A DNA stretch of 64,000 bases from Comamonas denitrificans (GCF_017368815.1 NZ_JAFNME010000001.1:1-64000); one strand, 5' to 3'; counted from the first letter of the stretch, positions 7,433 to 17,087 are shown. Notes: a model not told the origin generated them from the letters alone. Translations and numbers: made by a program.

Positions 7433-8485
7433 ATGATCACTTTAGCCGTCGATTGCATGGGGGGCGACCATGGCCCTCGGGTTACCTTAGAGGCGTGTGA
7501 AAAATTTTTAGCGACCCATGCCGATGCGCAATTGCTCCTGGTGGGCAAGTCTGAGGTGCTCGCCCCATGGGTCAGCCGCCCCCGGGTGACGGTGATCGAG
7601 GCCAGCGAAGTGGTGGCCATGGATGACCCGATAGAGATAGCGCTGCGCAAGAAAAAAGACTCTTCCATGCGCGTAGCGATTCAGCAGGTCAAAGATGGCA
7701 AGGCTGATGTTGCCGTATCTGCTGGCAATACCGGCGCTTTGATGGCGATTGCACGCTATCTTCTGAAAACCATCGAGGGCATTGATCGCCCAGCGATTGC
7801 CAGCCAAATGCCCCAAGAAAAAGGCGGTGCCACCACTGTCTTGGATTTGGGGGCCAATGTGGATTGCCAGCCCGAGCATTTGCTGCAGTTTGCCGTCATG
7901 GGCGCGGCCTTGGTGTCCGCCCTGCAACCGGGTGGGCCCGAGCCCAGTGTGGGTTTGCTCAATATTGGCGAAGAGGCCATCAAGGGCAATGAAACCATCA
8001 AGCGCACGGCGGAGTTGTTGCGCTCTGCAGGGCAGGCCGGGGCGCTGAATTTTTACGGCAACGTCGAAGGTAACGATATTTACAAAGGCACCGTCGATAT
8101 CGTGGTCTGCGACGGTTTTGTCGGCAACGTTGCCTTAAAGGCCAGCGAGGGCGTGGCGGGCATGATTGTCGGCGGCTTGAAGCATGAATTTAAACGCAAT
8201 ATTTTCACCAAAATGGCCGCTATCGTTGCTTATCCGGTGCTAAAAGCGCTGATGGCGCGCATGGACCATCGCCGCTACAACGGCGCGGCCCTGCTGGGTT
8301 TGCGCGGTCTGGTGTTCAAAAGCCACGGCTCGGCCGATGCCCGCGCGTATGAGCACGCGCTCAATCGTGCGTATGATGCGGCCCGCAACCAGCTGCTGGA
8401 CAAAGTCCGGGGGCGCATTGTTGCCGCTGCTCCGCTTTTGGCAGCAGCCACCACTACGGCCAGTGCCGCTGAAGCCTTGTTATGA
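7433..8485 (+). CDS. plsX: Phosphate acyltransferase PlsX
   Basis: Converts acyl-ACP to acyl-phosphate, the first committed step of the PlsX/PlsY route to lysophosphatidic acid; a peripheral membrane enzyme. It has 350 residues beginning [14 protein letters not shown], the PlsX N-terminal signature. [30 protein letters not shown] and [13 protein letters not shown] are the other family blocks. Its stop overlaps the fabH start by 4 bases (ATGA). The Ala-rich tail after residue 330 is slightly longer than usual. Confidence 0.97.
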   Translation: MITLAVDCMGGDHGPRVTLEACEKFLATHADAQLLLVGKSEVLAPWVSRPRVTVIEASEVVAMDDPIEIALRKKKDSSMRVAIQQVKDGKADVAVSAGNTGALMAIARYLLKTIEGIDRPAIASQMPQEKGGATTVLDLGANVDCQPEHLLQFAVMGAALVSALQPGGPEPSVGLLNIGEEAIKGNETIKRTAELLRSAGQAGALNFYGNVEGNDIYKGTVDIVVCDGFVGNVALKASEGVAGMIVGGLKHEFKRNIFTKMAAIVAYPVLKALMARMDHRRYNGAALLGLRGLVFKSHGSADARAYEHALNRAYDAARNQLLDKVRGRIVAAAPLLAAATTTASAAEALL

Positions 8486-9471
8486 CCTCTGTTTCTCGTT
8501 TTGCGCGCATCACCGGCACCGGTAGCTATTTGCCACCGCGCCGCATTACCAACCATGACCTTGTTGCCGACTTGGCCCAGCGCGGGGTGCAAACCTCGGA
8601 TGAATGGATTGTTGAGCGCACCGGCATCCACGCCCGCCACTTCGCCGACGAAGGGGTGACCAGCAGCGATTTGGGCCTGCAAGCCAGTTTGCAAGCCATT
8701 GCCGCTGCGGGCATTGCGGCGCAGGACATTGACCTGATCATCGTGGCCACGTCCACGCCGGACATGGTGTTTCCCTCTACCGCCGCCATCTTGCAAAACA
8801 AACTGGGCATCACCAATGGCTGCCCAGTGTTTGATGTGCAAGCGGTGTGCAGCGGCTTTGTGTATGCGCTGACGGTGGCCGATGCCATGATCCGCGCCGG
8901 CAATGCCCGCCGTGCCTTGGTCGTGGGGGCCGAGGTCTTTAGCCGGATTTTGGATTTCCAGGACCGCACCACCTGCGTTTTGTTTGGCGACGGTGCGGGC
9001 GCGGTGGTGTTGGAGGCTTCCGATACCCCAGGCATCTTGGCCAGCGATCTGCATGCTGACGGCCGCTACACCGACATCCTGTGCGTGCCCGGCCACGTCA
9101 GCGGCGGCAAGGTGCTGGGCTCGCCCCTGCTCACCATGGATGGGCAAGCGGTGTTCAAACTGGCTGTTGGCGTGCTGGAAAAAGTCGCCCATGCCACCTT
9201 GGCCAAAGCCGGTTTGGATGAGCGGGCCATCGACTGGCTGATTCCGCACCAGGCCAATATCCGCATCATGCAAAGCACGGCCCGCAAGCTCAAGCTGCCC
9301 ATGGACAAAGTGATTGTCACCGTGCATGACCATGGCAACACCTCGGCGGCCTCGATCCCCCTGGCCCTGGATTACGGGGTGCGCTCTGGGCAGGTGCAGC
9401 CGGGGCAAAATGTCCTGCTCGAAGGGGTGGGCGGTGGCTTCACCTGGGGTGCGGTTTTGGTAAAAATGTAG
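8482..9471 (+). CDS. fabH: Beta-ketoacyl-ACP synthase III
   Basis: Condenses acetyl-CoA with malonyl-ACP to start fatty-acid synthesis. It has 329 residues with the complete Cys-His-Asn triad: C123 in AVCSGF, H256 in PHQAN and N286 in HGNTS. The C-terminal [15 protein letters not shown] is standard. It is translationally coupled to plsX. The last codons and the TAG stop fall inside a Family A repeat that separates it from fabD. Confidence 0.97.
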   Translation: MTSVSRFARITGTGSYLPPRRITNHDLVADLAQRGVQTSDEWIVERTGIHARHFADEGVTSSDLGLQASLQAIAAAGIAAQDIDLIIVATSTPDMVFPSTAAILQNKLGITNGCPVFDVQAVCSGFVYALTVADAMIRAGNARRALVVGAEVFSRILDFQDRTTCVLFGDGAGAVVLEASDTPGILASDLHADGRYTDILCVPGHVSGGKVLGSPLLTMDGQAVFKLAVGVLEKVAHATLAKAGLDERAIDWLIPHQANIRIMQSTARKLKLPMDKVIVTVHDHGNTSAASIPLALDYGVRSGQVQPGQNVLLEGVGGGFTWGAVLVKM

Positions 9472-9525
9472 CTGCTAACGCTTTACTGGTAAGCGTTAGA
9501 GCCTTGTTTTATTAAAAATTTTAGA
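9462..9525 (+). repeat. Family A repeat, single unit, at the fabH 3' end
   Basis: The core AGCTGCTAACGCTTTACTGG contains a perfect stem AACGCTT/AAGCGTT. It is followed by AGAGCC and ATTAAAAATTTTAGA. The same arrangement occurs at 27029-27095 after purN, at roughly 80 percent identity by eye. The fabH stop codon TAG is the first part of TAGCTGCT. Confidence 0.7.
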
Positions 9526-9527
9526 CG

Positions 9528-10472
9528 ATGAAAAAATTTGCTTTTGTCTTTCCGGGCCAAGGCTCGCAAGCCGTCGGCATGTTGGATGCCTGGGGCGACC
9601 ACCCTGCCGTGCGCCAAGCCGTGCAAGAGGCCTCTGATGCCCTGGGCGAAGACCTGGGCGCACTGATTGCCCAGGGCCCCAAAGAGGCGCTGGCCCTGAC
9701 CACCAACACCCAGCCGGTGATGCTGCTCGCGGGCGTGGCGGCCTGGCGCGTTTGGCAGGCCGAAGGCGGGGCGCTGCCCGATGCCGTGGCCGGGCATTCG
9801 CTGGGGGAATATTCCGCCTTGGTCGCCGCTGGGGTGTTAAGCCTGGGGCAAGCCATTCCCCTGGTGCGCCTGCGGGCGGCAGCGATGCAGGCGGCGGTGC
9901 CGGTGGGTGTCGGTGCCATGGCCGCGGTATTGGGTTTGGATGCCGAGAAGGTCAAAGCCGTGTGCGCCCAAGTCACGGCCGATTTGGGCGGTGCTGAGGT
10001 TGTGGAAGCAGTGAACTTCAACGATCCCGGGCAAACCGTGATTGCAGGCTCAAAAGCCGCCGTGGATGCTGCGGGAGCAGCTATGAAAACTGCAGGAGCC
10101 AAGCGCGCTTTGCCGCTGCCGGTCTCGGCTCCGTTTCACTCCAGCCTGATGCAGCCAGCGGCCGAGCAATTAAAAGCCGCGTTGGCGGGCATTACCTTTG
10201 CCGCCCCTCAAATCGACGTGATCAACAACATTGACGTGGCCGTGGTGCACGAAGGGGCGGCCATTGCCGATGCTCTGTACCGCCAGGCTTTTGGCCCGGT
10301 GCGCTGGGTTGAAAGCGTGCAAGCCCTCAAGGCCCGAGGCATCACCCACGTGGTGGAGTGTGGCCCGGGCAAAGTCTTGGCCGGCATGGTCAAGCGCATT
10401 GATGCCGACCTGATCGGCGCCGCCCTGTACGACCCCGCCACCTTGGCAGAAGTAAAGGAGTTACTCGCATGA
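9528..10472 (+). CDS. fabD: Malonyl-CoA:ACP transacylase
   Basis: Loads malonate from malonyl-CoA onto ACP for each elongation cycle. It has 314 residues, beginning MKKFAFVFPGQGSQAVGM. The active-site serine S91 is in GHSLGEYSA and the catalytic H204 in APFHSSLM; the NFNDPGQTVIAG block is also present. ATG 9528 lies directly after the Family A repeat, and the ribosome site is weak. The stop overlaps fabG by 4 bases. Confidence 0.97.
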   Translation: MKKFAFVFPGQGSQAVGMLDAWGDHPAVRQAVQEASDALGEDLGALIAQGPKEALALTTNTQPVMLLAGVAAWRVWQAEGGALPDAVAGHSLGEYSALVAAGVLSLGQAIPLVRLRAAAMQAAVPVGVGAMAAVLGLDAEKVKAVCAQVTADLGGAEVVEAVNFNDPGQTVIAGSKAAVDAAGAAMKTAGAKRALPLPVSAPFHSSLMQPAAEQLKAALAGITFAAPQIDVINNIDVAVVHEGAAIADALYRQAFGPVRWVESVQALKARGITHVVECGPGKVLAGMVKRIDADLIGAALYDPATLAEVKELLA

Positions 10473-11206
10473 CACAAGCTACCCCCCGTATTGCCTTGGT
10501 GACCGGTGCCACCCGTGGCATTGGTGCCGCCATTGCCCAGGAGCTGGCCCAGCGTGGCTACACCGTGATTGGCACCGCCACCTCCGATGAGGGTGCCCAG
10601 CGCATCAGCGCGGCCCTGATCGACCAAGGTGGCCGTGGCGTGAAGCTGGATGTGAATGATGCGGCCAGCGTCGAGGCTTTGTTCGATTCCATCGTGAAAA
10701 CCGATGGCGGCCTGCACGTGTTGGTAAACAACGCCGGCATCACCAAAGACCAGCTGGCCATGCGCATGAAAGATGACGAGTGGGATGCCGTGCTGGACAC
10801 CAATTTGAAAGCCGTATTCCGACTCAGCCGTGCGGCTATTCGCCCGATGATGAAGCAGCGGTTTGGCCGCATCATCAGCGTCACCAGCGTGGTTGGCAGC
10901 ATGGGCAACCCCGGTCAGGCCAACTACGCCGCCGCCAAAGCCGGGGTGGCTGGCATGAGCCGCGCCCTGGCGCGTGAGCTGGGCAGCCGCAACATCACCG
11001 TGAACTGTGTGGCACCGGGCTTTATCGCCACCGATATGACAGCGGTGCTGCCGCAAGAGCAGAAAGCCGCCTTGGCGGCACAAATTCCGCTGGGCAAGCT
11101 GGGTGACCCTAGTGATATTGCCCATGCCGTGGCGTTTTTGGCATCCAACGAAGCAGGCTACATTACGGGCCAAGAGTTGGCGGTGAATGGCGGCATGTAC
11201 ATGTAA
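10469..11206 (+). CDS. fabG: 3-oxoacyl-ACP reductase FabG
   Basis: NADPH-dependent reductase of the elongation cycle, 245 residues, classical SDR. The cofactor motif is TGATRGIG. NNAGITKD follows, then the active-site serine in VTSVVGSMG and the YxxxK pair in NYAAAKAG (Y153, K157). The C-terminus GQELAVNGGMYM is typical. It is coupled to fabD by ATGA. Confidence 0.97.
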   Translation: MTQATPRIALVTGATRGIGAAIAQELAQRGYTVIGTATSDEGAQRISAALIDQGGRGVKLDVNDAASVEALFDSIVKTDGGLHVLVNNAGITKDQLAMRMKDDEWDAVLDTNLKAVFRLSRAAIRPMMKQRFGRIISVTSVVGSMGNPGQANYAAAKAGVAGMSRALARELGSRNITVNCVAPGFIATDMTAVLPQEQKAALAAQIPLGKLGDPSDIAHAVAFLASNEAGYITGQELAVNGGMYM

Positions 11207-11280
11207 TTGCCATTTGCGCATGAAGTTATGCCGTTTCCTCGCGACGGCAAGCCGTTTTCAGCAAGCCCTGCTGATGCGGC

Positions 11281-11562
<282 letters not shown>

Positions 11563-11607
11563 GCCTTTGGGCTTGTGTCTGCCAGCGATCAGTAAAGGTT
11601 AAAACGC

Positions 11608-12852
11608 ATGAGCCGTCGTCGCGTTGTCGTGACCGGCCTGGGTTGCATCAGTCCCGTGGGTAACACGGTACAAAGCGCCTGGGCCAATATCTTGGCCGGT
11701 CAATCCGGGATTGGCCTGATTACCAAGTTCGATACAGAGGCTTTTTCCTGCAAGATTGCAGGCGAAGTCAAAGGCTTTAACGTCGAAGAGTACATGAGCA
11801 GCAAAGATGCCCGCACCATGGACTCCTTCATCCATTACGGGATCGCCGCAGCCGAACAAGCCGTCAAAGACGCTGGCTTGCCCACGGGCGAAGCCTTGTC
11901 GGAAGAGCTGGCCACGCGCATTGGGTGCGTGGTGGGTTCGGGCATTGGCGGTTTACCGCTGATCGAAAACACCCAGATCGAGCTCTCCCATCGCGGCCCG
12001 CGCCGCATTACCCCATTTTTTGTGCCCGCCTCCATCATCAATATGGTGGCTGGCCATGTTTCCATGCGCTTTGGCTTTAAAGGCCCCAACCTGTCGGTCG
12101 TCACGGCCTGCACCACGGGCCTGCACTGCATTGGTGAAGCCGGGCGCATGATCGAATACGGCGATGCCGACATCGTGGTTGCCGGGGGGGCCGAAGCCAC
12201 GGTTTCGCCCCTGGGCGTGGGCGGTTTTGCCGCCATGCGGGCCTTGTCCACGCGCAACGATGATCCGGCCACCGCCTCGCGCCCCTGGGACAAAGACCGC
12301 GATGGCTTTGTGCTGGGCGAAGGCGCTGGCGTGCTGGTGCTGGAAGAGTACGAACACGCCAAAGCCCGTGGTGCCAAAATTTACGCTGAATTAAGCGGTT
12401 ACGGCATGAGCGCCGATGCCGGGCACATGACAGCCCCGAATATGGACGGCCCGCGCCGCGCCATGCTCAACGCCATGCGCAATGCCGGAGTGAATCCCGA
12501 CCAAATCCATTATCTGAACGCCCACGGCACGTCCACCCCGCTCGGTGACAAGAACGAAACCAACGCCATCAAAGCCGCCTTGGGTGATGCCGCTTACCAA
12601 ACCGTGGTCAGCTCCACCAAATCCATGACCGGCCACCTGCTGGGCGGTGCTGGTGGGATTGAGAGTGTGTTCACGGTGATGGCGCTGCATACACAGAAAA
12701 TTCCGCCCACGATCAATCTGTTCAACCAAGATCCCGAGTGCGATCTGGACTACTGCGCCAATACCGCCCGCGATGCCAAGATTGAAGTGGCGCTGAAAAA
12801 CAACTTTGGCTTTGGCGGCACCAACGGCTCTTTGGTTTTCAAGCGCGTTTAA
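11608..12852 (+). CDS. fabF: Beta-ketoacyl-ACP synthase II
   Basis: Elongating condensing enzyme, 414 residues, with the Cys-His-His set: C168 in TACTTG, H306 in NAHGTSTP and H343 in [11 protein letters not shown]. The C-terminal [16 protein letters not shown] is standard. It is the last gene of the fab cluster and is followed by a strong intrinsic terminator. Confidence 0.97.
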   Translation: MSRRRVVVTGLGCISPVGNTVQSAWANILAGQSGIGLITKFDTEAFSCKIAGEVKGFNVEEYMSSKDARTMDSFIHYGIAAAEQAVKDAGLPTGEALSEELATRIGCVVGSGIGGLPLIENTQIELSHRGPRRITPFFVPASIINMVAGHVSMRFGFKGPNLSVVTACTTGLHCIGEAGRMIEYGDADIVVAGGAEATVSPLGVGGFAAMRALSTRNDDPATASRPWDKDRDGFVLGEGAGVLVLEEYEHAKARGAKIYAELSGYGMSADAGHMTAPNMDGPRRAMLNAMRNAGVNPDQIHYLNAHGTSTPLGDKNETNAIKAALGDAAYQTVVSSTKSMTGHLLGGAGGIESVFTVMALHTQKIPPTINLFNQDPECDLDYCANTARDAKIEVALKNNFGFGGTNGSLVFKRV

Positions 12853-12911
12853 CGCCCACCGCTGCAGCGCTCGACCCAGCCAGTCTTGTCGATGCCAGCT
12901 GTTTTCAACTT

Positions 12912-12950
12912 CACCCGCTTGGCCGAAAGGCCCAAGCGGGTTTTGTTGTT
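12912..12950 (+). terminator. Intrinsic terminator after fabF
   Basis: CCCGCTTGG pairs with CCAAGCGGG, extended inward by CC/GG around a GAAA loop, and is followed by TTTTGTTGTT. The next gene's ATG (12951) starts at the very end of the T-rich tail. Confidence 0.85.
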
Positions 12951-13451
12951 ATGACGCTGCGCCACCACAGCCCGCCTGCCGTCACCGTGCAGGTCGGCCC
13001 AGGGTGGCTGCTTGGTGCCGCGCTGCTGGTGCTGGCCTGTTTGGGCTTGGCCGCCGTGGCCTATGTCGGCTGGGCCAGCAGTGGGCGGGTGGCGTTGGGG
13101 TTGTTGGCGGTGTGGGCGCTGGGTGTGTGGGGGGCCGGAAAGACCTGGCACCATTTGCCGCGTGGCCGTTTGCGCTGGGACCGGCAGGCATGGTCGTGGC
13201 AGGCGAATGCCGATGGTGTTGCCGATGGTGATACCGCTGGTGCTGCTGCAGAAGAAAAATGTATAGCTATTACCGCTTTGAAAGTGGTCATAGATATGCA
13301 AATAGCCCTTGGATTGCACGTAAAAACAGACGTGGGCAGCTATTTTTTCTGGGTCCAAGCACCGTCATCGCGCCACCCTCATGACTGGCTGGCGCTGCGC
13401 CGTGCGGTATATTCCAGCCCTTCTTGGATGCTGCAGCCGCCGGTGCAGTGA
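12951..13451 (+). CDS. Small membrane protein, YgfX-like (tentative)
   Basis: 166 residues. Two hydrophobic helices (about 18-40 and 45-62) are followed by a short basic segment and a soluble tail ending WLALRRAVYSSPSW. This layout, and the position between fabF and rpoE, resemble YgfX/CptA-type proteins annotated in betaproteobacteria, but sequence similarity is only suggestive. The middle (13252-13312) is AT-rich, looks like a Family A repeat and encodes about 20 residues. No clear ribosome site precedes ATG 12951, so a GTG further in is possible. It probably shares a transcript with rpoE, 21 bp downstream. Confidence 0.6.
   Translation: MTLRHHSPPAVTVQVGPGWLLGAALLVLACLGLAAVAYVGWASSGRVALGLLAVWALGVWGAGKTWHHLPRGRLRWDRQAWSWQANADGVADGDTAGAAAEEKCIAITALKVVIDMQIALGLHVKTDVGSYFFWVQAPSSRHPHDWLALRRAVYSSPSWMLQPPVQ
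13252..13312 (+). repeat. Probable Family A repeat inside a coding region
   Basis: AAAATGTATAGCTATTACCG is close to the Family A left half. A possible mirrored half, GGGCAGCTATTTTTTC, lies near 13335-13350. Base composition is clearly more AT-rich than the flanking codons. The reading frame continues through it. Confidence 0.45.
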
Positions 13452-13472
13452 GAAGCCCCTTTTTTTGACTGC

Positions 13473-14102
13473 ATGAACGCACCTTCTTTGCCCCTCTCAT
13501 CGAACGACAGTGATATGCAACTGGTGCAGCGCACCGTGGCCGGGGATCAGCGGGCGTATGAGTTGCTGGTAATCAAATACCAGCGCCGCATTGAGCGGCT
13601 GATTGCCCGCATGGTGCGGGACCATGATCTGGTGCAAGACATTGCCCAAGAAACTTTTTTGCGTGCCTACCGGGCCCTGCCGCAGTTTCGCGGCGAGGCG
13701 CAGTTTTACACCTGGCTGTACCGCATTGCGGTAAATACGGCGAAAAAATTCTTGATGGATATGCGCCGCGATCCGGTGCTGACCGAAAGCGCGTTGGCTC
13801 CGGCGCAAGACGATGATGAAACTTTTCGCAACCGGCACGAACCAAGCACGGACGAGACGCCCGAGACCATTTTGGCCGCGCAAGAAATTGCCGCTGCGGT
13901 GCAAGAGGCCATGGCGGCCTTGCCCGAAGAATTGCGCCAAGCGGTGACGCTGCGCGAAATCGAAGGGCTGAGCTACGACGAAATCGCGCAGGCCATGGCT
14001 TGCCCGATTGGCACGGTGCGCTCTCGCATTTTTCGCGCTCGCGAGGCGATTTCTGCACGGGTCAAGCCGATGCTGGAGCGCCAAACGGGCAAGCGCTGGT
14101 AA
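13473..14102 (+). CDS. rpoE: RNA polymerase sigma-E factor (ECF sigma-70)
   Basis: Extracytoplasmic-stress sigma factor of 209 residues. The sigma-2 region (about 18-85) has RRIERLIARMVRDHDLVQD and the FLRAYRALPQFRGEAQFYTW stretch. The sigma-4 helix-turn-helix (about 145-195) has LSYDEIAQAMACPIGTVRSR. It is preceded by the YgfX-like gene and followed 38 bp later by its anti-sigma factor rseA. The envelope-stress regulon controlled from here presumably includes its own promoter, which I did not locate. Confidence 0.94.
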   Translation: MNAPSLPLSSNDSDMQLVQRTVAGDQRAYELLVIKYQRRIERLIARMVRDHDLVQDIAQETFLRAYRALPQFRGEAQFYTWLYRIAVNTAKKFLMDMRRDPVLTESALAPAQDDDETFRNRHEPSTDETPETILAAQEIAAAVQEAMAALPEELRQAVTLREIEGLSYDEIAQAMACPIGTVRSRIFRAREAISARVKPMLERQTGKRW

Positions 14103-14140
14103 CAGGGGATGCGGGCTGTCCGCAAACAGCAGGTAGAACC

Positions 14141-14833
14141 ATGAAAGACGATGTTGTAAATACACAGGAGTTGCTCTCGGCCTTGGTCGATGGCGAATTG
14201 ACTGGGCCCGAGCTGGAGCAGGCCTTGGCCTTGGCCGAAGATGCCCAGGGCCAAGCCAATTGGCAGCTTTACCACCTGGTGGGCGATGTGCTGCGCTCGC
14301 CCGATTTGGCGCACCACAGCCAGCACGATTTGCTTTCGGGGCTGCGGGCGCAATTGGCGCAAGAGCCGCCTTTGCAAGCGCTATCGGAACCGGTAGCGGA
14401 AACAGCAGCAGAAACGGCCGCTGAATCGGTATCGGCCCCGCGGGTGGCAGTGGCTTCCGGTGTTTTGGAGCAAGTGCAAGCGCCGGCCTTAGCGTCGGCC
14501 CAGCAGCGCGACCCGGCGGCCAATGCCTCGGTGTTTCGGTGGAAATTGGCGGCCGGTTTTGCCTCAATCGCTGCCGTGGCGGCGGTGGGCTGGCAAGTGC
14601 TGATGGTGCAAGCCCCCACGGCCATCGCCCCGCAATTGGCACAAACGGCCGCCCCGAATGTAGTGGCCGTGGCGGCCCAGGATGGCAAAACGGTCATGCT
14701 GCGCGATCCCAACCTGGATGCTTTGCTCACATTGCACGAGCAATACGGCACCCGCCCCAGCTTGCAAGTGCCGGCGGAGTTTTTGCGCAATGCCGGCTTG
14801 GCGCATACTTCGGCCCAGCGTACTGCTCCCTAG
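14141..14833 (+). CDS. rseA: Anti-sigma-E factor RseA
   Basis: Single-pass inner-membrane protein that holds RpoE inactive until cleaved by DegS and RseP. It has 230 residues from ATG 14141. The N-terminal anti-sigma domain (about 5-70) contains LLSALVDGELTGPELEQAL and WQLYHLVGDVLR. A low-complexity Ala/Glu linker, one transmembrane helix (about 131-153, WKLAAGFASIAAVAAVGW) and a periplasmic tail follow. The usual rseB and degP-type protease genes do not follow. The stop codon lies in the palindrome GCTCCCTAGGGAGC (14825-14838). Confidence 0.9.
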   Translation: MKDDVVNTQELLSALVDGELTGPELEQALALAEDAQGQANWQLYHLVGDVLRSPDLAHHSQHDLLSGLRAQLAQEPPLQALSEPVAETAAETAAESVSAPRVAVASGVLEQVQAPALASAQQRDPAANASVFRWKLAAGFASIAAVAAVGWQVLMVQAPTAIAPQLAQTAAPNVVAVAAQDGKTVMLRDPNLDALLTLHEQYGTRPSLQVPAEFLRNAGLAHTSAQRTAP

Positions 14834-14860
14834 GGAGCGCTCGAATTTTTCTTTTCTCCT

Positions 14861-14884
14861 CGGGGCCTGCGGGCCCCGTTGTTA
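14861..14884 (+). terminator. Weak intrinsic terminator after rseA
   Basis: CGGGGCC (14861-14867) pairs with GGCCCCG (14872-14878), followed by TTGTTATTG. The stem is GC-rich but the T-run is interrupted, so read-through into the next gene is plausible. Confidence 0.5.
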
Positions 14885-14897
14885 TTGAGGCGGTGTT

Positions 14898-15683
14898 GTG
14901 GTCACTCGTAAAAAAAATAAAGCAGCGGTCGATTTGCCGGCGGTCAGCGTTTCCGAAGGCGACATCGCCCGCTACCTGCACCTGGGCACGCCCTGGGTGC
15001 AAGGCTCGATGCGGCTTAAAGACCCCTACATGCTGGATTTGGAATATGTGCAGCGCATGGTCGCCTGGCTGCTGTTTACCCCGGCCGATGAGGATTTGAC
15101 GGCTTTGCAGGCCGTGCAGTTGGGCCTGGGGGCCGCGGCGCTGACCAAGTTTCACTACAAAACGCTGGGCATGCGCACCACGGCCATCGAGATCAACCCG
15201 CAGGTGATTGCCGCCTGCCGGGGGTGGTTCAAACTGCCGCCGGACAACGAACGCCTGCAGGTGCTGCAGGCCGATGCGGGGGAGGCGATTCGCCACCCCG
15301 ATTGGCAGGGCGCGGTGCATGCCTTGCAAGTGGACTTGTACGACCACGAAGCGGCCGCGCCGGTGCTGGACAGTGCCGAGTTTTATGCCGATTGCCGCGC
15401 CATGCTCACCCCGGAAGGCTGCATGACGGTCAATCTCTTTGGTCGGCGCAGCAGCTACGCCCGCAGTCTGGAGAAGATTTGCACGGCCTTTGGGGCTGAA
15501 AACGTTTGGGCGTTTAAACCCACGCGCGAGGGCAACACCATCGTGCTGGCCCTGCGCGTGGCCCAGCCGCACGATGTGCTGCAGCTGCAAGCGCGGGCGC
15601 AGGCGGTGCAGGCGGCTTACCAACTGCCAGCGACCAAATGGGTGAAAGTGTTGCGCCCCGTCGCCGAAAGTGCGCCCGGCTAA
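14898..15683 (+). CDS. Spermidine-synthase-like methyltransferase-fold protein
   Basis: 261 residues of the SpeE-like Rossmann fold, starting with GTG 14898. The cofactor-binding stretch is LGLGAAALTKFHYKTLG, then the acidic strand end TTAIEINPQV and a second acidic motif VDLYDHEAAAP. The N-terminal beta-domain of genuine spermidine synthases is not obvious. Polyamine synthase activity is therefore uncertain and an orphan transferase is equally likely. It sits where rseB would be expected. The TAA stop is the first base triplet of a Family C hairpin. Confidence 0.75.
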   Translation: MVTRKKNKAAVDLPAVSVSEGDIARYLHLGTPWVQGSMRLKDPYMLDLEYVQRMVAWLLFTPADEDLTALQAVQLGLGAAALTKFHYKTLGMRTTAIEINPQVIAACRGWFKLPPDNERLQVLQADAGEAIRHPDWQGAVHALQVDLYDHEAAAPVLDSAEFYADCRAMLTPEGCMTVNLFGRRSSYARSLEKICTAFGAENVWAFKPTREGNTIVLALRVAQPHDVLQLQARAQAVQAAYQLPATKWVKVLRPVAESAPG

Positions 15684-15703
15684 GAACGCGAACACGTTCT
15701 AAG
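15681..15703 (+). repeat. Reduced Family C element (solo hairpin)
   Basis: TAAGAACGCGAACACGTTCT followed by AAG forms a near-perfect hairpin. Its right half (CACGTTCTAAG) equals the right end of the 162 bp element at 61130-61291. It looks like the two ends of that element joined with the centre lost. The upstream gene's stop codon is part of it. Confidence 0.6.
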
Positions 15704-15770
15704 GGTGGATGTGTAAGCTTCATCGCGCACAATTGCGAGTTCTCTCCCCAGGTTTCAAGGTTTTGCGCCC

Positions 15771-17087
15771 ATGCCAGTTGTGTCTTTGCCCGCCCAGCAC
15801 CCGCAACGTGCCTCGCTGCACAACGAGATTCACGCCCGCCCGCCCGAGTCAATTGCCGCGCCCACCGCGCTGACCCACTTGGTCATGGTCTGCGACAGCG
15901 CCCAGCGCGAGGCCAGCCGCCAGCATTTGGCCGCCTTGTTGCGCGACCACCACCGCAGCGTTCCGGATGAGCACACCACCCATGTGCGTGTCGATGTGGG
16001 CGGCTTTCGCCTGCGTTGGGAGCTGCACACCGAGTTTGTCAGCTGGACGTTTCAAGTCCCCCTGCCCAGCGATGTGCTGCTGGACACGCGCAGCCCGCCC
16101 ACGGCGGCAGAAGAGGTGCCGCAAGCCTGGCTGGCCGCTTTGCCTGGGCACAGCCTGGCTTGTATTCATCTGTGGATTGTGCAAACCGCCCAATGTGGCC
16201 CAGGGGGCCTGGCCCAGGTGGTGGAGCACATGCTCAATACCGACACCTTGGCCGGCTCCTTGGTACACCGGGGGCAAACCCAGGTGTGTACCGACTTTGC
16301 CATCCATGCCGATGGCTGCTCGCGCATGCTGGTGCAGCCGGGGCCGGAGATTTCGGCCCCGCGCCTGGGGCGGCTGGTGCAGCGCCTGCTGGAGATGGAA
16401 ACCTACCGCATGATGGCCCTGCTGGCCATGCCGGCGGCCCGCCATGCGGTGGCGGTGCTGGGCAAGGCCGAGCAAGAGCTGGCCGAGCTGGCCCAGGCAA
16501 TTCGCCAGGCCGATCGCCAGTCCGAGCCCGCGCTGCTCGATCGCCTCACGCGCCTGGCCGGGCAGGTGGAGAGCGAATACGCCGCCAGCCACGCCCGCTT
16601 TTCGGCCAGCCGAGCGTATTTTGAGCTGGTCGAGAAACGCATTGTGGATTTGCAGGAAGAGCGCCTCTCAGGCTTTTTGAGCTTTCAAGAATTCATGGCG
16701 CGGCGGCTGACCCCGGCCCGCAGCACCTGCGAATGGGCCGCGCGGCGGCAAAACGCCCTGTCTGAGCGCGTCTCGCGCGTGAGCAATTTGCTGCGCACCC
16801 GCGTCGAGATCGAGCAGCAGCAAAGCAGCCAGCAGCTGCTGGGCAGCATGAACGAGCGCCAGGCCATGCAGCTCAAGCTGCAATCGACGGTGGAGGGCCT
16901 GTCCGTGGCCGCCATTACTTACTACATCACCGGCCTGATCAGCTATTTGGCCAAAGGGGCACACCGCCTGGGCTGGCCGCTGTCGGCCGAGAGCACGGCG
17001 GCGCTGGCCATTCCGGTGGTGGCCTTCTCGGTGTGGTGGAGCTTGCGGCGCTTGCACCACCGGCTGTTTGGCAAACACCATCAATAA
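15771..17087 (+). CDS. DUF3422 family membrane-anchored protein
   Basis: 438 residues with the family N-terminus HPQRASLHNEIHARPPESI and the motif FRLRWELHTEFVSWTF. A long helical region with coiled-coil character spans about 220-370. Two C-terminal transmembrane helices (about 383-402 and 414-432) anchor it to the inner membrane. DUF3422 proteins are widespread in proteobacteria and have no established function. ATG 15771 has a poor ribosome site, and the protein aligns with the family from about this point. It is followed after 41 bp by an SDR gene. Confidence 0.88.
   Translation: MPVVSLPAQHPQRASLHNEIHARPPESIAAPTALTHLVMVCDSAQREASRQHLAALLRDHHRSVPDEHTTHVRVDVGGFRLRWELHTEFVSWTFQVPLPSDVLLDTRSPPTAAEEVPQAWLAALPGHSLACIHLWIVQTAQCGPGGLAQVVEHMLNTDTLAGSLVHRGQTQVCTDFAIHADGCSRMLVQPGPEISAPRLGRLVQRLLEMETYRMMALLAMPAARHAVAVLGKAEQELAELAQAIRQADRQSEPALLDRLTRLAGQVESEYAASHARFSASRAYFELVEKRIVDLQEERLSGFLSFQEFMARRLTPARSTCEWAARRQNALSERVSRVSNLLRTRVEIEQQQSSQQLLGSMNERQAMQLKLQSTVEGLSVAAITYYITGLISYLAKGAHRLGWPLSAESTAALAIPVVAFSVWWSLRRLHHRLFGKHHQ

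Noticed and set aside
13255-13350. Frameshift or pseudogene in the YgfX-like gene
   Set aside because: The frame is continuous across the AT-rich insert and the C-terminal WLALRRAVYSSP segment remains in frame.
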